The notes under the pieces were generated by a model. That model worked only from the letters and a program-made list of their open reading frames with translations, ran no database searches and had not been told where the DNA came from. A stretch of 10,832 bases of DNA, from assembly GCA_016872225.1 (NCBI GenBank), contig VHAW01000054.1:1-10832 (forward strand), given 5' to 3'. The position numbers and the translations under genes were made by a program. How positions within the stretch are numbered: position 1 is the stretch's first letter; every line of letters starts with the position of its first letter. Origin of the DNA: Sphingomonadales bacterium. Its GTDB lineage: Bacteria > Bacteroidota > Bacteroidia > UBA7662. Below are positions 1 through 7,458 of this stretch, piece by piece.

Positions 1-831
1 ATTGTATTGACCCGACGACTTTTGGTGCTGGAAAATCGTGTTTCTGTATCGGCCCTGGTGCGCCGAGCCTACACTACCAACGATCAGGCGGAAGCCCAAC
101 AACTTGATTTGGAGCTGGGCATGGACAAGCTGGTGATTAACCAACCCGCCATGGATCTTAGCTTTCAAATCATGCAAAACGGGGATTGGAGTAGCCTACG
201 AAACGGCCCCGCATTCCCTACCTTTTTGGGGGGCCAACAATGGTCCTACCGGGCACAGCCTGAACTTGTCTTTCCAGGCAACAACGAATACAGGTCTGTG
301 GATTTGCGCACGGTAAGGGCACCTGGACGAAGAATTTCCCGAATGGTACGTACCGTGGACGGGTATCAAGCCTGGGTAGAGAACGACCAATCCCTTGCCA
401 ACAAACCCCATTTCAGCCAACCCGATTTGAACGGTCGTTCTCTAATCCAGAATTTTGAGCAAAGAGTCCCTCAGACAGAATCCGAATACGTATGGACCAC
501 CTTTGCCCTCGAACCAACCCTTAGCGAGACTTGGGGAAATATTTATTTGCAGGGTGATTTTGGCCGGCCAGCTTGCGATGATAACATGCTGATGGAATGG
601 CAACAAGAAAGCGGCTTGTATGTGAAATCCCTGTATCTCAAGCAAGGATTTTACGATTACCGCTACCGCATTGGAGAAGAGTCCTGCCGAACAGCTACCC
701 TGGAAGGAAGCCACAGCGATACCGAAAACGATTACGAAATCTTGGTGTACTACCACCCTCCAGCTGGAATGGCTTACGATCGTTTGGTGGGTTATACCAA
801 GATCAATTCCATGGGGCAGAAAAGCCGATAA
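1..831 (+). CDS. Type IX secretion system Plug-like protein (DUF5103), 5'-truncated by the window edge
   Basis: The reading frame is open from the first base, so the TTG at position 7 is an internal codon rather than a start. The visible part is 276 residues; family members are usually a little over 400, so roughly 140-150 N-terminal residues lie outside the window. Family-like segments are NNEYRSVDLR (about residues 94-103 of the fragment), YLQGDF (182-187), LKQGFYDYRY (213-222) and a C-terminal block with NDYEILVYY and YDRLVG (243-264). The strand-rich, aromatic-rich pattern fits DUF5103. In Flavobacterium the Plug protein of this group closes the periplasmic side of the SprA translocon of the type IX secretion system, so this protein is expected in the periplasm at the outer membrane. 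The signal peptide cannot be seen because the start is missing. The family call is from recalled motifs. The role as Plug itself, rather than a paralogue, is inference. Confidence 0.8.
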   Translation: MVLTRRLLVLENRVSVSALVRRAYTTNDQAEAQQLDLELGMDKLVINQPAMDLSFQIMQNGDWSSLRNGPAFPTFLGGQQWSYRAQPELVFPGNNEYRSVDLRTVRAPGRRISRMVRTVDGYQAWVENDQSLANKPHFSQPDLNGRSLIQNFEQRVPQTESEYVWTTFALEPTLSETWGNIYLQGDFGRPACDDNMLMEWQQESGLYVKSLYLKQGFYDYRYRIGEESCRTATLEGSHSDTENDYEILVYYHPPAGMAYDRLVGYTKINSMGQKSR

Positions 832-834
832 AAT

Positions 835-2235
835 CTATAACAATTCATTAGCCAGGTTTGCAAGATCCGAGCGCTCACCTTTCTCCAGGGTGACATGGGC
901 AAAGATGGGCTGTCCTTTGAGCTTGTCCACAAGGTAGGAAAGACCATTGGAGTGGGCATCCAAATACGGGGTGTCGATTTGGTTGATATCGCCGGTGAAG
1001 ATAATTTTGGTACCCTCCCCCGCCCTAGAAATGATGGTTTTGACCTCATGCGGCGTTAAATTCTGACCTTCATCCACAATAAAACAAATGTTAGAAAATG
1101 AACGTCCACGAATATAGGCCAGGGGAACAATGCTCAATTTCTCCTGCTGGATCATTTCGGTGATTTTCTGAAAATCCTTGTCACTTTCTTGGTACTGGTT
1201 TTGAATGAACTTAAGGTTATCGTACAAGGGTTCCATGTAAGGATTCAGTTTGGATTTGATATCCCCCGGGAGGTACCCGATATCCTTGTTGCTAAGGGGC
1301 ACGATGGGTCGGGCCATATAAATTTGCTTGTACTGCCTTCGAGACTCCAAGGCTCCGGCCAAGGCAAGGAGCGTCTTGCCTGTACCAGCAATGCCTTGCA
1401 GGGTCACCAGGCGGACCCTGTCGTTGAGGATTGCATGCAAAGCAAAAGCCTGTTCAGCATTGCGAGGCTTAATTCCGTAGGCAACCCTTTTGTCAACTCT
1501 GGTCATTTCTTCACGAAACGCATCGTAACAAGCCATGACCGAATCCTTGCCATTGCGAAGAATAAAGTACTCGTTGGCCTTGGGCACGGAAATCCCAAAA
1601 TCCAATACCGGGGCAAAACCATCCTTGTATATCCGATCGATTATGGCCGAATTGATGCCGGTGCGAATGGATTTGCCGGTATAGACTTCTTCCAAATTCT
1701 TAATCTTCCCAAAGCGATAATCTTCAGCCTCCAAGCCCATTGCTCTGGCTTTGATGCGTAAATTAACATCTTTAGTAACCAAAATAACAGGACGTTCTGG
1801 ATAGGTTTCCTTGAGATGTAATGCCGTGTTAAGAATCCGATGATCGGCTTTATGTTGCCCAAATACTTTATGAGCATCCACCGAGGCATCCTCCCTCATC
1901 TCCACTCGCAAGCGGCCTCCTGATGCTCCGGGGATATCAATCCAATCCAATAATTTTCCAGATTGAGAAAGTTGATCAAGGAATCTAATAATTTCTCTCG
2001 CTTCAAAATTGAGGCTATCGTTGCCCTTCTTGAAATGATCAAGTTCCTCCAACACTGTAATCGGCAATGCGACATCATGCTCATGGAAATTATTTACTGA
2101 ATGATGGTCGTGCAGCAAGACCGAAGTATCCAGAACAAATATTTTGAGTAATTTATTAACAACAGACGAAGCGGAAACGGAAGGCTTAACCGATGCTTTG
2201 GCGGACGGAAGAGGACTTTTGCGAATTCTAGGCAT
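835..2235 (-). CDS. PIN domain-PhoH family ATPase (PhoH2/YlaK type)
   Basis: This 466-residue protein has two domains. After a basic, Ser/Pro-rich tail of about 30 residues comes a PIN nuclease domain (about 31-175), with the first acidic residue D36 in FVLDTSVLL, E63/E64, D131 and D156 in VTKD. A PhoH P-loop domain follows (about 250-466), with Walker A GIAGTGKT at 281-288, GYLPG at 320-324, YIRGR at 374-378, Walker B FIVDE at 385-389 and TGD at 414-416. PIN-PhoH proteins such as mycobacterial PhoH2 are reported to combine ATP-dependent RNA unwinding with RNase activity, so a cytoplasmic role in RNA metabolism is likely; the substrate here is unknown. All motif residues are intact and the length is normal. 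The ATG at 2235 has no Shine-Dalgarno sequence. The gene is divergent from the thiolase and convergent with the Plug-like gene, with only 3 bases between stop codons. Confidence 0.93.
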   Translation of the reverse strand: MPRIRKSPLPSAKASVKPSVSASSVVNKLLKIFVLDTSVLLHDHHSVNNFHEHDVALPITVLEELDHFKKGNDSLNFEAREIIRFLDQLSQSGKLLDWIDIPGASGGRLRVEMREDASVDAHKVFGQHKADHRILNTALHLKETYPERPVILVTKDVNLRIKARAMGLEAEDYRFGKIKNLEEVYTGKSIRTGINSAIIDRIYKDGFAPVLDFGISVPKANEYFILRNGKDSVMACYDAFREEMTRVDKRVAYGIKPRNAEQAFALHAILNDRVRLVTLQGIAGTGKTLLALAGALESRRQYKQIYMARPIVPLSNKDIGYLPGDIKSKLNPYMEPLYDNLKFIQNQYQESDKDFQKITEMIQQEKLSIVPLAYIRGRSFSNICFIVDEGQNLTPHEVKTIISRAGEGTKIIFTGDINQIDTPYLDAHSNGLSYLVDKLKGQPIFAHVTLEKGERSDLANLANELL

Positions 2236-2270
2236 GGTCCGAATTTACAGCCCGGGGGGCCTCCCTTGCC

Positions 2271-2278
2271 TATCTTTA
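2271..2278 (+). promoter_or_regulatory. Putative -7 promoter element (TATCTTTA) of the thiolase gene
   Basis: TATCTTTA matches seven of eight positions of the Bacteroidota -7 consensus TAnnTTTG and lies 38 bp before the thiolase ATG. No TTG lies at the expected -33 distance; the nearest candidate is TTTA at 2244-2247, 23 bp upstream. The same 73-bp spacer must also hold the divergent PhoH promoter, for which I see no clear element. Confidence 0.35.
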
Positions 2279-2308
2279 TCCTCCCTTTCACCATTTAACG
2301 ATTAATTT

Positions 2309-3523
2309 ATGCAGCGAACCCTTTCCCCGAACGACCCTTGCCTAGTGGCGGTGGCCCGTACCCCTATTGGCAGCATGAGCGGCTCCCTGGCCGGACTTTC
2401 CGCCACGGCTTTGGGCAGCATCGCCATCGCTACAGCCCTCGAACGGGCAGGCCTCCAAAGCGACGATACATCAGGTGTCCTTGGGATCGACGAAGTCTAT
2501 TTGGGCAATGTCATCAGTGCAGGATTAGGTCAAGCCCCGGCGACCCAGGCCGCTGTTGGCGCCGGCATCGCCAAAACCACCCCTTTTACCACGGTCAACA
2601 AAGTCTGCGCCTCGGGCATGAAGGCCGTTATGCTGGGTGCCCAGTCCATCGAATTGGGTCAAAATCGCGTGGTTATCGCAGGAGGCATGGAGAGCATGAG
2701 TCAGGTTCCCTATTATTTGGACCGAGCCCGCAACGGGTACAAATTTGGGCACGCCCAACTGGTGGACGGCATCCTCAAGGACGGCCTCTGGGATGTTTAT
2801 CACCAATACCACATGGGCAATGCCGCTGAATTGTGTGCCCGTGATTTGCAAATCACCCGGGATGACCAAGATGCCTATGCCATCGAATCCTACCGCCGGG
2901 CCGCTGCAGCCTGGCAGCAAGGCAAATTCTCGGCCGAGTTAGCAACCGTTAAGGTTCCCGGTCCCAAAAATAGTACCACCACCGTTACCGAAGACGAAGA
3001 CTATACCAAAGTTAATTTTGATAAAATTCCAGAACTCAAACCGGTATTTGAAAAAGATGGGACCGTAACGGCCGCCAACGCTTCCAACCTCAACGACGGG
3101 GCTTCGGCCGTGGTCCTTATGTCCTATGCCGAAGCCCAAGCGCGCGGTCTACAACCCCTTGCCCGCATCCTGGGCTATGCCGACGCTCAACAGGCCCCCG
3201 AATGGTTCACCACCGCCCCGTCCAAAGCCATTCCTTTAGCGATGCACAGGGCCGGTGTCACCGCCAAAGAAGTTGATTTTTACGAGATCAACGAAGCCTT
3301 TTCGGTGGTTTGTTTGGCCAACAATCGCCTGCTGAACCTAGACCCTGCCCAAGTGAATATCTACGGAGGAGGGGTATCCATCGGTCACCCCATCGGGAGC
3401 TCCGGTTGTCGTATCCTGGTGACCCTGTGCAGCGTTTTACACCAAGAGAATGGCCGCATAGGAGTTGCGGGCATTTGCAACGGCGGCGGAGGTGCATCGG
3501 CGATGGTGTTGGAACGGATTTAA
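2309..3523 (+). CDS. Acetyl-CoA C-acetyltransferase (type II thiolase)
   Basis: This 404-residue thiolase is expected to condense two acetyl-CoA into acetoacetyl-CoA, or run the reverse cleavage, in the cytoplasm. All catalytic elements are present: nucleophile C100 in VNKVCASGMK, N328 in NEAF, H360 in GHPIGSSG and the second cysteine C390 in CNGGGG. The loop TAANASNLNDGAS (254-266) and the GGGVSIGHPIG segment resemble the short-chain biosynthetic/ketolytic ACAT1-like class more than the long-chain beta-oxidation FadA class. The length is close to the usual 390-400 residues. The ATG at 2309 is preceded by A/T-rich sequence (ATTAATTT) without a Shine-Dalgarno motif, as is normal in Bacteroidota. 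No other fatty-acid, ketone-body or polyhydroxybutyrate gene is adjacent, so the physiological direction cannot be read from context. Substrate chain length is inferred from motif style. Confidence 0.93.
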   Translation: MQRTLSPNDPCLVAVARTPIGSMSGSLAGLSATALGSIAIATALERAGLQSDDTSGVLGIDEVYLGNVISAGLGQAPATQAAVGAGIAKTTPFTTVNKVCASGMKAVMLGAQSIELGQNRVVIAGGMESMSQVPYYLDRARNGYKFGHAQLVDGILKDGLWDVYHQYHMGNAAELCARDLQITRDDQDAYAIESYRRAAAAWQQGKFSAELATVKVPGPKNSTTTVTEDEDYTKVNFDKIPELKPVFEKDGTVTAANASNLNDGASAVVLMSYAEAQARGLQPLARILGYADAQQAPEWFTTAPSKAIPLAMHRAGVTAKEVDFYEINEAFSVVCLANNRLLNLDPAQVNIYGGGVSIGHPIGSSGCRILVTLCSVLHQENGRIGVAGICNGGGGASAMVLERI

Positions 3524-3557
3524 ATCACTCCTGCAGAAGCCTTACAATCCAATTTGG

Positions 3558-3592
3558 ACCGATAGTCGGTATCTTTGGACGCGCTAAAGCGC
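3558..3592. other. Two short dyads between thiolase and tRNA-Cys
   Basis: ACCGA-TAG-TCGGT (3558-3570) is a perfect 5-bp inverted repeat, and GCGC-TAAA-GCGC (3581-3592) is a perfect 4-bp one. They flank the candidate -7 element at 3570-3577. The first could serve as a weak terminator for the thiolase mRNA or as an operator for the tRNA promoter. Neither is followed by a clear U-tract, and both are short enough to be chance. Confidence 0.3.
3570..3577 (+). promoter_or_regulatory. Putative -7 promoter element (TATCTTTG) for tRNA-Cys
   Basis: TATCTTTG is a full match to the Bacteroidota -7 consensus TAnnTTTG. Transcription would start near 3584 and give a leader of about 43 nt before the mature tRNA 5' end at 3627. 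No TTG is present 17-23 bp upstream; a TTA at 3542-3544 is 25 bp away. The next + strand gene is the tRNA, so this is its most likely promoter. Confidence 0.5.
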
Positions 3593-3626
3593 AGGTTTCC
3601 CCATAATAACCTTGCGCCAACACCCT

Positions 3627-3700
3627 GGTCGGGTGGCCGAGTGGCTAGGCAGAGCTCTGCAAAAGCTCCTACAGCGGTTCGAATCCGCTCTCGACCTCCA
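3627..3700 (+). tRNA. trnC: tRNA-Cys (anticodon GCA), CCA encoded
   Basis: The cloverleaf folds by hand. The acceptor stem is GGTCGGG (3627-3633) with CTCGACC (3690-3696), one G-U pair. The D-arm starts GCC (3636-3638) and closes with GGC (3648-3650). The anticodon stem is GAGCT/AGCTC (3652-3656/3664-3668) around loop CTGCAAA, with anticodon GCA at 3659-3661. The variable loop is 4 nt. The T-arm is AGCGG-TTCGAAT-CCGCT (3673-3689). The discriminator is U73 (3697), the known identity base for bacterial cysteinyl-tRNA synthetase, followed by a genomically encoded CCA (3698-3700). It stands alone, between a thiolase and a convergent permease gene, with an exact -7-like element about 50 bp upstream. 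Confidence 0.97.
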
Positions 3701-3737
3701 AAAAGCGATTGACCTCAGCCGCCCAGAGTTCAGCAAA

Positions 3738-4988
3738 TCATTCGTAGCGCAAGGCTTCAATGGGGTCTAAGGCAGCAGCTTTGGCAGCGGGATAATAGCC
3801 CGATAACAGTCCCACCAATAAACATAACACAATGCCGCTGGCCATCCAGCCCCACGGAATGATAAAGCCTATGCCCACCATCAGCGCAACCGAATTTCCG
3901 ATGATAATTCCAAGGAAAATTCCTATTAGGCCACCAATCTGCCCGATGATCAAAGCCTCCAACAAGAATTGCTGACGAATGGCGGATTGAGTAGCACCTA
4001 AAGCTTTTCGGGTGCCAATTTCGCGGGTTCTTTCGGTCACCGAAACTAACATAATGTTCATAAGGCCAATAGCAGCCCCTAGCAAGGTGATTAGGCCTAT
4101 CGATTTGGCTGCCAAATCAATAAAGGAAAGATTCTCGATCAAACTCCTCGCAAAACTATCGGATTTGGTGATGGCGAAATTATCAGGGTCTTGACGGTTA
4201 ATTCGTCTTATGTTGCGAAAAAGACCCTTTGCTTCCTGCTCCGCGAAAGCGAGTTGCCTCGGTTCTGCTAAGGTGTAAGAGATCACATAAGAGCGATCCA
4301 CCGAGGGATAATAGGCCTGTATATGTTTCAAGGGGATGACACATGCCCGGTCGCTGTTGTTTCCAAATCCAGAGCCTTTGGTTGCGATGATTCCGATGAT
4401 CCGGTAACGGGAGCTCCCAACCGAAACCTGTTTACCAATAATACGCTCGTTTCCGAACAATTTGCGAGCCACTTCAGAGCCCAGGATAATGACCGCGGAG
4501 CCTCTTTGAAGCTCCACTGCTGAAAAATTCCGACCGTGGCTCAGCGAATAGCCTCCTACCTTCAGGTAATTCGCATCCGATCCCATGAGGGTCACGTTGG
4601 GATTGGTTTTGCGACCTCCGCCTTTGATAACCGCCGTCCAGCTAACATTGCCTGAAATGGAACCTTGGCCGGGGAATTCAAAACGCTCCGTAAAAGTCTC
4701 GGCCTCCTTGAAGGTAATGGGTCGGTATTGAACCCTGCGACGCCTGTTCCCGAACCCACTTGAGGTAGGCTTATTACGGATAACCAAGGTATTGGACCCC
4801 ATGCTGGAAAAAGTCTCGGTGATGGATTTCTCCAAAGCATCAATAGAGGTTAAGATGCCCACCAAAGCCGTGATGCCAATACCAATAATCCCTGCCGTAA
4901 GCGAAGTCCTTAAGCGATTACCGCCCACGGCCTTCAAGGCAATTCGCAGATTATCGGTCCAACCCAAGGAAGTTGAGGAAGGTTTCAT
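3738..4988 (-). CDS. ABC transporter permease, MacB/FtsX family
   Basis: This 416-residue inner-membrane protein has the classic MacB-like topology. A first membrane helix lies at about 29-50, a large periplasmic MacB core domain at about 51-290, and three C-terminal helices at about 294-317, 345-372 and 380-400. The cytoplasmic coupling segment ERTREIGTRKALGA (319-332) and the C-terminal DPIEALRYE are hallmarks of the family. It would pair with a LolD/MacB-type ATPase to power export of a lipoprotein, peptide or drug, or act mechanically on periplasmic partners; the substrate cannot be deduced. No ATPase or HlyD-type adaptor gene lies beside it here. The periplasmic domain contains a basic run, NRRRR (81-85). 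The gene converges on tRNA-Cys and diverges from aconitase. The ATG at 4988 precedes a typical N-terminus (LRIALKAVGGNRLRTSLT) with no Shine-Dalgarno sequence. Confidence 0.92.
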   Translation of the reverse strand: MKPSSTSLGWTDNLRIALKAVGGNRLRTSLTAGIIGIGITALVGILTSIDALEKSITETFSSMGSNTLVIRNKPTSSGFGNRRRRVQYRPITFKEAETFTERFEFPGQGSISGNVSWTAVIKGGGRKTNPNVTLMGSDANYLKVGGYSLSHGRNFSAVELQRGSAVIILGSEVARKLFGNERIIGKQVSVGSSRYRIIGIIATKGSGFGNNSDRACVIPLKHIQAYYPSVDRSYVISYTLAEPRQLAFAEQEAKGLFRNIRRINRQDPDNFAITKSDSFARSLIENLSFIDLAAKSIGLITLLGAAIGLMNIMLVSVTERTREIGTRKALGATQSAIRQQFLLEALIIGQIGGLIGIFLGIIIGNSVALMVGIGFIIPWGWMASGIVLCLLVGLLSGYYPAAKAAALDPIEALRYE

Positions 4989-5012
4989 CGCCGAATTGAG
5001 GTTTCATGGGCT

Positions 5013-5020
5013 CCAAGATA
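5013..5020 (-). promoter_or_regulatory. Putative -7 promoter element (TATCTTGG) of the ABC permease
   Basis: Read on the minus strand, 5020 to 5013 is TATCTTGG, seven of eight to TAnnTTTG, 25 bp before the permease ATG. A TTA sits 22 bp further upstream (5045-5043) in the -33 region in place of the consensus TTG. The dyad at 5022-5043 fills the spacer between them. Confidence 0.35.
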
Positions 5021-5021
5021 G

Positions 5022-5043
5022 GTCCTGCAAGGACTTTGTCCTT
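5022..5043. other. Three-armed dyad in the permease-aconitase spacer
   Basis: GTCCT-GCA-AGGAC (5022-5034) and AAGGAC-TTT-GTCCTT (5029-5043) are both perfect inverted repeats that share the middle arm AAGGAC, so only one hairpin can form at a time in RNA. As DNA it looks like an operator with alternating half-sites. It lies in the 91-bp divergent spacer, between the candidate -7 and -33 elements of the permease and 37 bp before the aconitase ATG. The function is unknown. Confidence 0.35.
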
Positions 5044-5079
5044 AATTTCGCCAACCGCTAAAACTTTTAATCTTACGCC

Positions 5080-7356
5080 ATGCCCTTTGATTTGGAAATG
5101 CTTCGCCAACATTACGCGCAGTGGAATGAGCGTTGCGCGGTGGTTCGCCAGCTCTGCAATCGACCCTTGACCCTCACGGAGAAAATTCTCCTGACCCATC
5201 TCTGGTCGGAATCAAGCGTTTCTCCGGCAGATTTAAAAAGGGGAGTTGATTATGTAGACTTTGCCCCTGACCGTGTCGCTATGCAAGATGCCACCGCTCA
5301 AATGGCTTTGCTTCAATTCATGCAAGCCGGTAAGCCCTCCGTCGCTGTGCCCAGCACCGTGCATTGCGATCACCTGATCCAAGCCAAAGCTGGAGCTGCC
5401 GCCGATCTCAGCGAGGCCGTGGACAAAAACAAAGAAGTCTTTGATTTCCTCTCCTCGGTTTCCGATAAATACGGTATTGGCTTTTGGAAACCAGGGGCCG
5501 GCATTATCCATCAAGTTATCTTGGAAAACTACGCCTTTCCAGGGGGGCTTATGATTGGGACCGATTCCCACACTCCCAACGCAGGTGGTCTGGGAATGAT
5601 TGCTATCGGGGTGGGTGGAGCGGATGCCTGCGATGTCATGGCAGGCCTGCCCTGGGAGCTCAAAATGCCGCGGCTTATCGGCGTTCATCTGCGGGGTAAA
5701 CTGAGCGGATGGGCTTCGGCCAAAGATGTGATTCTCAAAGTAGCCGGAATCCTAACCGTCAAAGGCGGAACCGATGCTATCCTGGAGTACTTCGGCGAGG
5801 GAGCCCAAAGTCTTTCTGCCACAGGCAAATCCACCATCTGCAACATGGGTGCAGAGATCGGAGCGACGACCTCCTTGTTCGGGTACGACTACCAAATGAC
5901 CGAATACCTTCGGGGCACTGGCCGAGAGGATGTTGCCGTCATGACCGACGACATCGCTACCAACCTGACTGGTGACCCAGAAGTCTATGCCAACCCCTCA
6001 GCCTATTTTGATCAGGTAATCGAAATCAACCTGGATCAGCTTGAACCCCACATCAACGGTCCTTTCACCCCGGATCTGGCCTGGCCGTTGAGCCAACTCG
6101 CCGAGGCGGTTCGTAACAACGGTTGGCCTGCAAAGCTGGATGTGGGGCTCATCGGCTCCTGCACCAATTCCTCCTACGAAGACATTAGCCGCTCGGCTTC
6201 CATTGCGGCTCAAGCAGCGACCAAAAAGCTCAAGGCCCGTTCGGAATTTACCATCACTCCCGGCTCCGAGATGATTCGGTACACGGTCGAAAGGGATGGC
6301 CTCCTGAAACATTTTGATGCCATTGGTGGCGTGGTTCTTGCCAATGCCTGTGGCCCCTGCATCGGGCAATGGGCCAGGCACAGCGATGACCCGCAACGCA
6401 AGAACAGCATCATCACTTCGTTTAATCGAAATTTTGCCAAACGCAACGATGGCAATCCCAATACCCATGCCTTCGTCGCCTCTCCTGAAATTGTTACCGC
6501 CATGGCCATTGCCGGGGATTTGACCTTCAACCCCATGACCGATCGCCTTCTGAATACCGATGGTGTGGAGGTTACCTTGGACGAACCTCAAGGTTTGGCC
6601 TTCCCGCCCAAAGGCTTTGAGGTGGCCGACAGCGGCTATCAAGCCCCAGCTGCTGACGGGTCTTTGGTGAACGTCTATGTAAAACCGGATTCAGATCGCC
6701 TTCAATTGTTGGATCCTTTTGCGGCATGGGAAGGCACTGACCTTACGGGGATGCCTCTGCTCATCAAAGCTCAAGGCAAATGCACCACCGATCATATCTC
6801 CATGGCCGGGCCATGGCTCAAATACCGCGGGCATTTGGATAACATTTCCAACAATATGCTCATCGGGGCGGTCAATGCGTTCACCGGTCAAACCAATTCA
6901 GTCCGCAATCAAATAACGGGAGCTTATGGTGCGGTGCCCGAGGTGCAACGCACCTACAAAGCCGCCGGCATAGGCTCGGTAGTCGTAGGCGACGAGAATT
7001 ATGGAGAGGGCTCATCGCGAGAGCATGCCGCCATGGAACCTCGGCACCTAGGGGTCAGGGTTATCCTCGTTCGGTCTTTTGCCCGCATTCACGAAACTAA
7101 CCTCAAGAAACAGGGAATGCTGGCATTGACCTTTGCCAACAAAGATGACTATGATCTTATCCATGAAAATGACCGACTTGACCTGTTGGGTTTGAACGAA
7201 TTCCATCCAGGTCAACCACTGCGCATGCGTTTGCAACATGAGGACGGCTCGGAACATTTCATCCACCTTAACCACAGCTATAACGAAGCGCAGATCGCTT
7301 GGTTCCGTGCCGGAGGTGCTTTGAACATTATTCGCGCCCAGGCTGAAGGAAAGTAG
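5080..7356 (+). CDS. acn: Aconitate hydratase, mitochondrial-type
   Basis: This 758-residue enzyme isomerises citrate to isocitrate through cis-aconitate in the TCA cycle, in the cytoplasm. The [4Fe-4S] ligands are C361 in GSCTNS and C424/C427 in ACGPC. Other active-site elements are TDSHTPN (161-167), FNRNF (448-452), KCTTDHIS (567-574) and the catalytic serine loop GSSREHA (644-650). The order is aconitase domains 1-3 (about 1-500), a linker, then the swivel domain (about 550-750). The length and the N-terminus MPFDLEMLRQHY match the roughly 750-residue mitochondrial-like aconitases common in Bacteroidota, rather than AcnA/IRP (about 890) or AcnB (about 860). The ATG at 5080 is right for the family and has no Shine-Dalgarno sequence. 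No other TCA-cycle gene is adjacent. A short dyad follows the stop codon directly. All key residues are intact, so the protein is probably active. Confidence 0.97.
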   Translation: MPFDLEMLRQHYAQWNERCAVVRQLCNRPLTLTEKILLTHLWSESSVSPADLKRGVDYVDFAPDRVAMQDATAQMALLQFMQAGKPSVAVPSTVHCDHLIQAKAGAAADLSEAVDKNKEVFDFLSSVSDKYGIGFWKPGAGIIHQVILENYAFPGGLMIGTDSHTPNAGGLGMIAIGVGGADACDVMAGLPWELKMPRLIGVHLRGKLSGWASAKDVILKVAGILTVKGGTDAILEYFGEGAQSLSATGKSTICNMGAEIGATTSLFGYDYQMTEYLRGTGREDVAVMTDDIATNLTGDPEVYANPSAYFDQVIEINLDQLEPHINGPFTPDLAWPLSQLAEAVRNNGWPAKLDVGLIGSCTNSSYEDISRSASIAAQAATKKLKARSEFTITPGSEMIRYTVERDGLLKHFDAIGGVVLANACGPCIGQWARHSDDPQRKNSIITSFNRNFAKRNDGNPNTHAFVASPEIVTAMAIAGDLTFNPMTDRLLNTDGVEVTLDEPQGLAFPPKGFEVADSGYQAPAADGSLVNVYVKPDSDRLQLLDPFAAWEGTDLTGMPLLIKAQGKCTTDHISMAGPWLKYRGHLDNISNNMLIGAVNAFTGQTNSVRNQITGAYGAVPEVQRTYKAAGIGSVVVGDENYGEGSSREHAAMEPRHLGVRVILVRSFARIHETNLKKQGMLALTFANKDDYDLIHENDRLDLLGLNEFHPGQPLRMRLQHEDGSEHFIHLNHSYNEAQIAWFRAGGALNIIRAQAEGK

Positions 7357-7368
7357 CCCAAGATTGGG
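7357..7368 (+). terminator. Weak hairpin directly after the aconitase stop
   Basis: CCCA-AGAT-TGGG (extendable as CCCAA-GA-TTGGG) starts at the base after the TAG. It is short and followed by GAATATGG rather than a T-run, so it may be only an mRNA 3'-end structure or chance. Confidence 0.2.
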
Positions 7369-7394
7369 GAATATGGCATTGCTTGAGGGATGAA

Positions 7395-7443
7395 TTGGTT
7401 ATACCGGCATAAAATCTAACTTCATAGCAAGGCACTATCTTCA
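7395..7443 (+). promoter_or_regulatory. Putative promoter region of the AddB-like gene
   Basis: Two candidates overlap. TTG (7395-7397), 19 bp, TAACTTCA (7417-7424) has the -33/-7 spacing of Bacteroidota promoters and six of eight consensus positions, giving a start near 7431 and a leader of about 28 nt. TATCTTCA (7436-7443) carries the TATCTT core seen upstream of other genes here, but has no TTG at the right distance. The first fits better by spacing. Their presence suggests the gene is transcribed separately from aconitase, which ends about 100 bp upstream. Confidence 0.35.
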
Positions 7444-7458
7444 ATCTTTGTGCCATCC

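Noticed and set aside
7..9. TTG at position 7 as start of the Plug-like protein
   Set aside because: The frame is open to the window edge, and the fragment begins in the middle of the family's conserved region.
442..756. 104-codon - strand frame inside the Plug-like gene
   Set aside because: It is a shadow of the DUF5103 coding sequence, whose C-terminal motifs are clear in the + frame.
1189..1761. 190-codon open frame on the + strand inside the PhoH gene
   Set aside because: It is fully antisense to a strongly conserved PIN-PhoH gene, has no recognisable motif, and matches what an opposite-strand shadow frame gives.
3701..3737. Terminator between tRNA-Cys and the convergent permease
   Set aside because: No hairpin with a T-run is visible on either strand; only a short A-run follows the tRNA CCA.
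5059..5075. Promoter for aconitase (TTTG at 5035-5038, then TAAAACTT or TAATCTTA)
   Set aside because: TAAAACTT has the right 20-bp spacing but poor identity to TAnnTTTG, and TAATCTTA has two mismatches and the wrong spacing and lies almost at the ATG. Neither is good enough to annotate.
4951..5199. 82-codon - strand frame spanning the permease-aconitase spacer
   Set aside because: It overlaps both the permease start in another frame and the aconitase N-terminus. I recognise no family, and the overlaps leave it no independent support.
5998..6642. 214-codon open frame on the - strand inside aconitase
   Set aside because: It is antisense to the conserved catalytic core of aconitase, is Gly-rich with low-information sequence, and shows no domain.
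7450..7458. GTG at 7450 as start of the AddB-like gene
   Set aside because: The in-frame ATG nine bases later gives the family-like N-terminus MKFLDAL and a longer leader from the candidate promoters; no Shine-Dalgarno sequence supports the GTG. It cannot be excluded.
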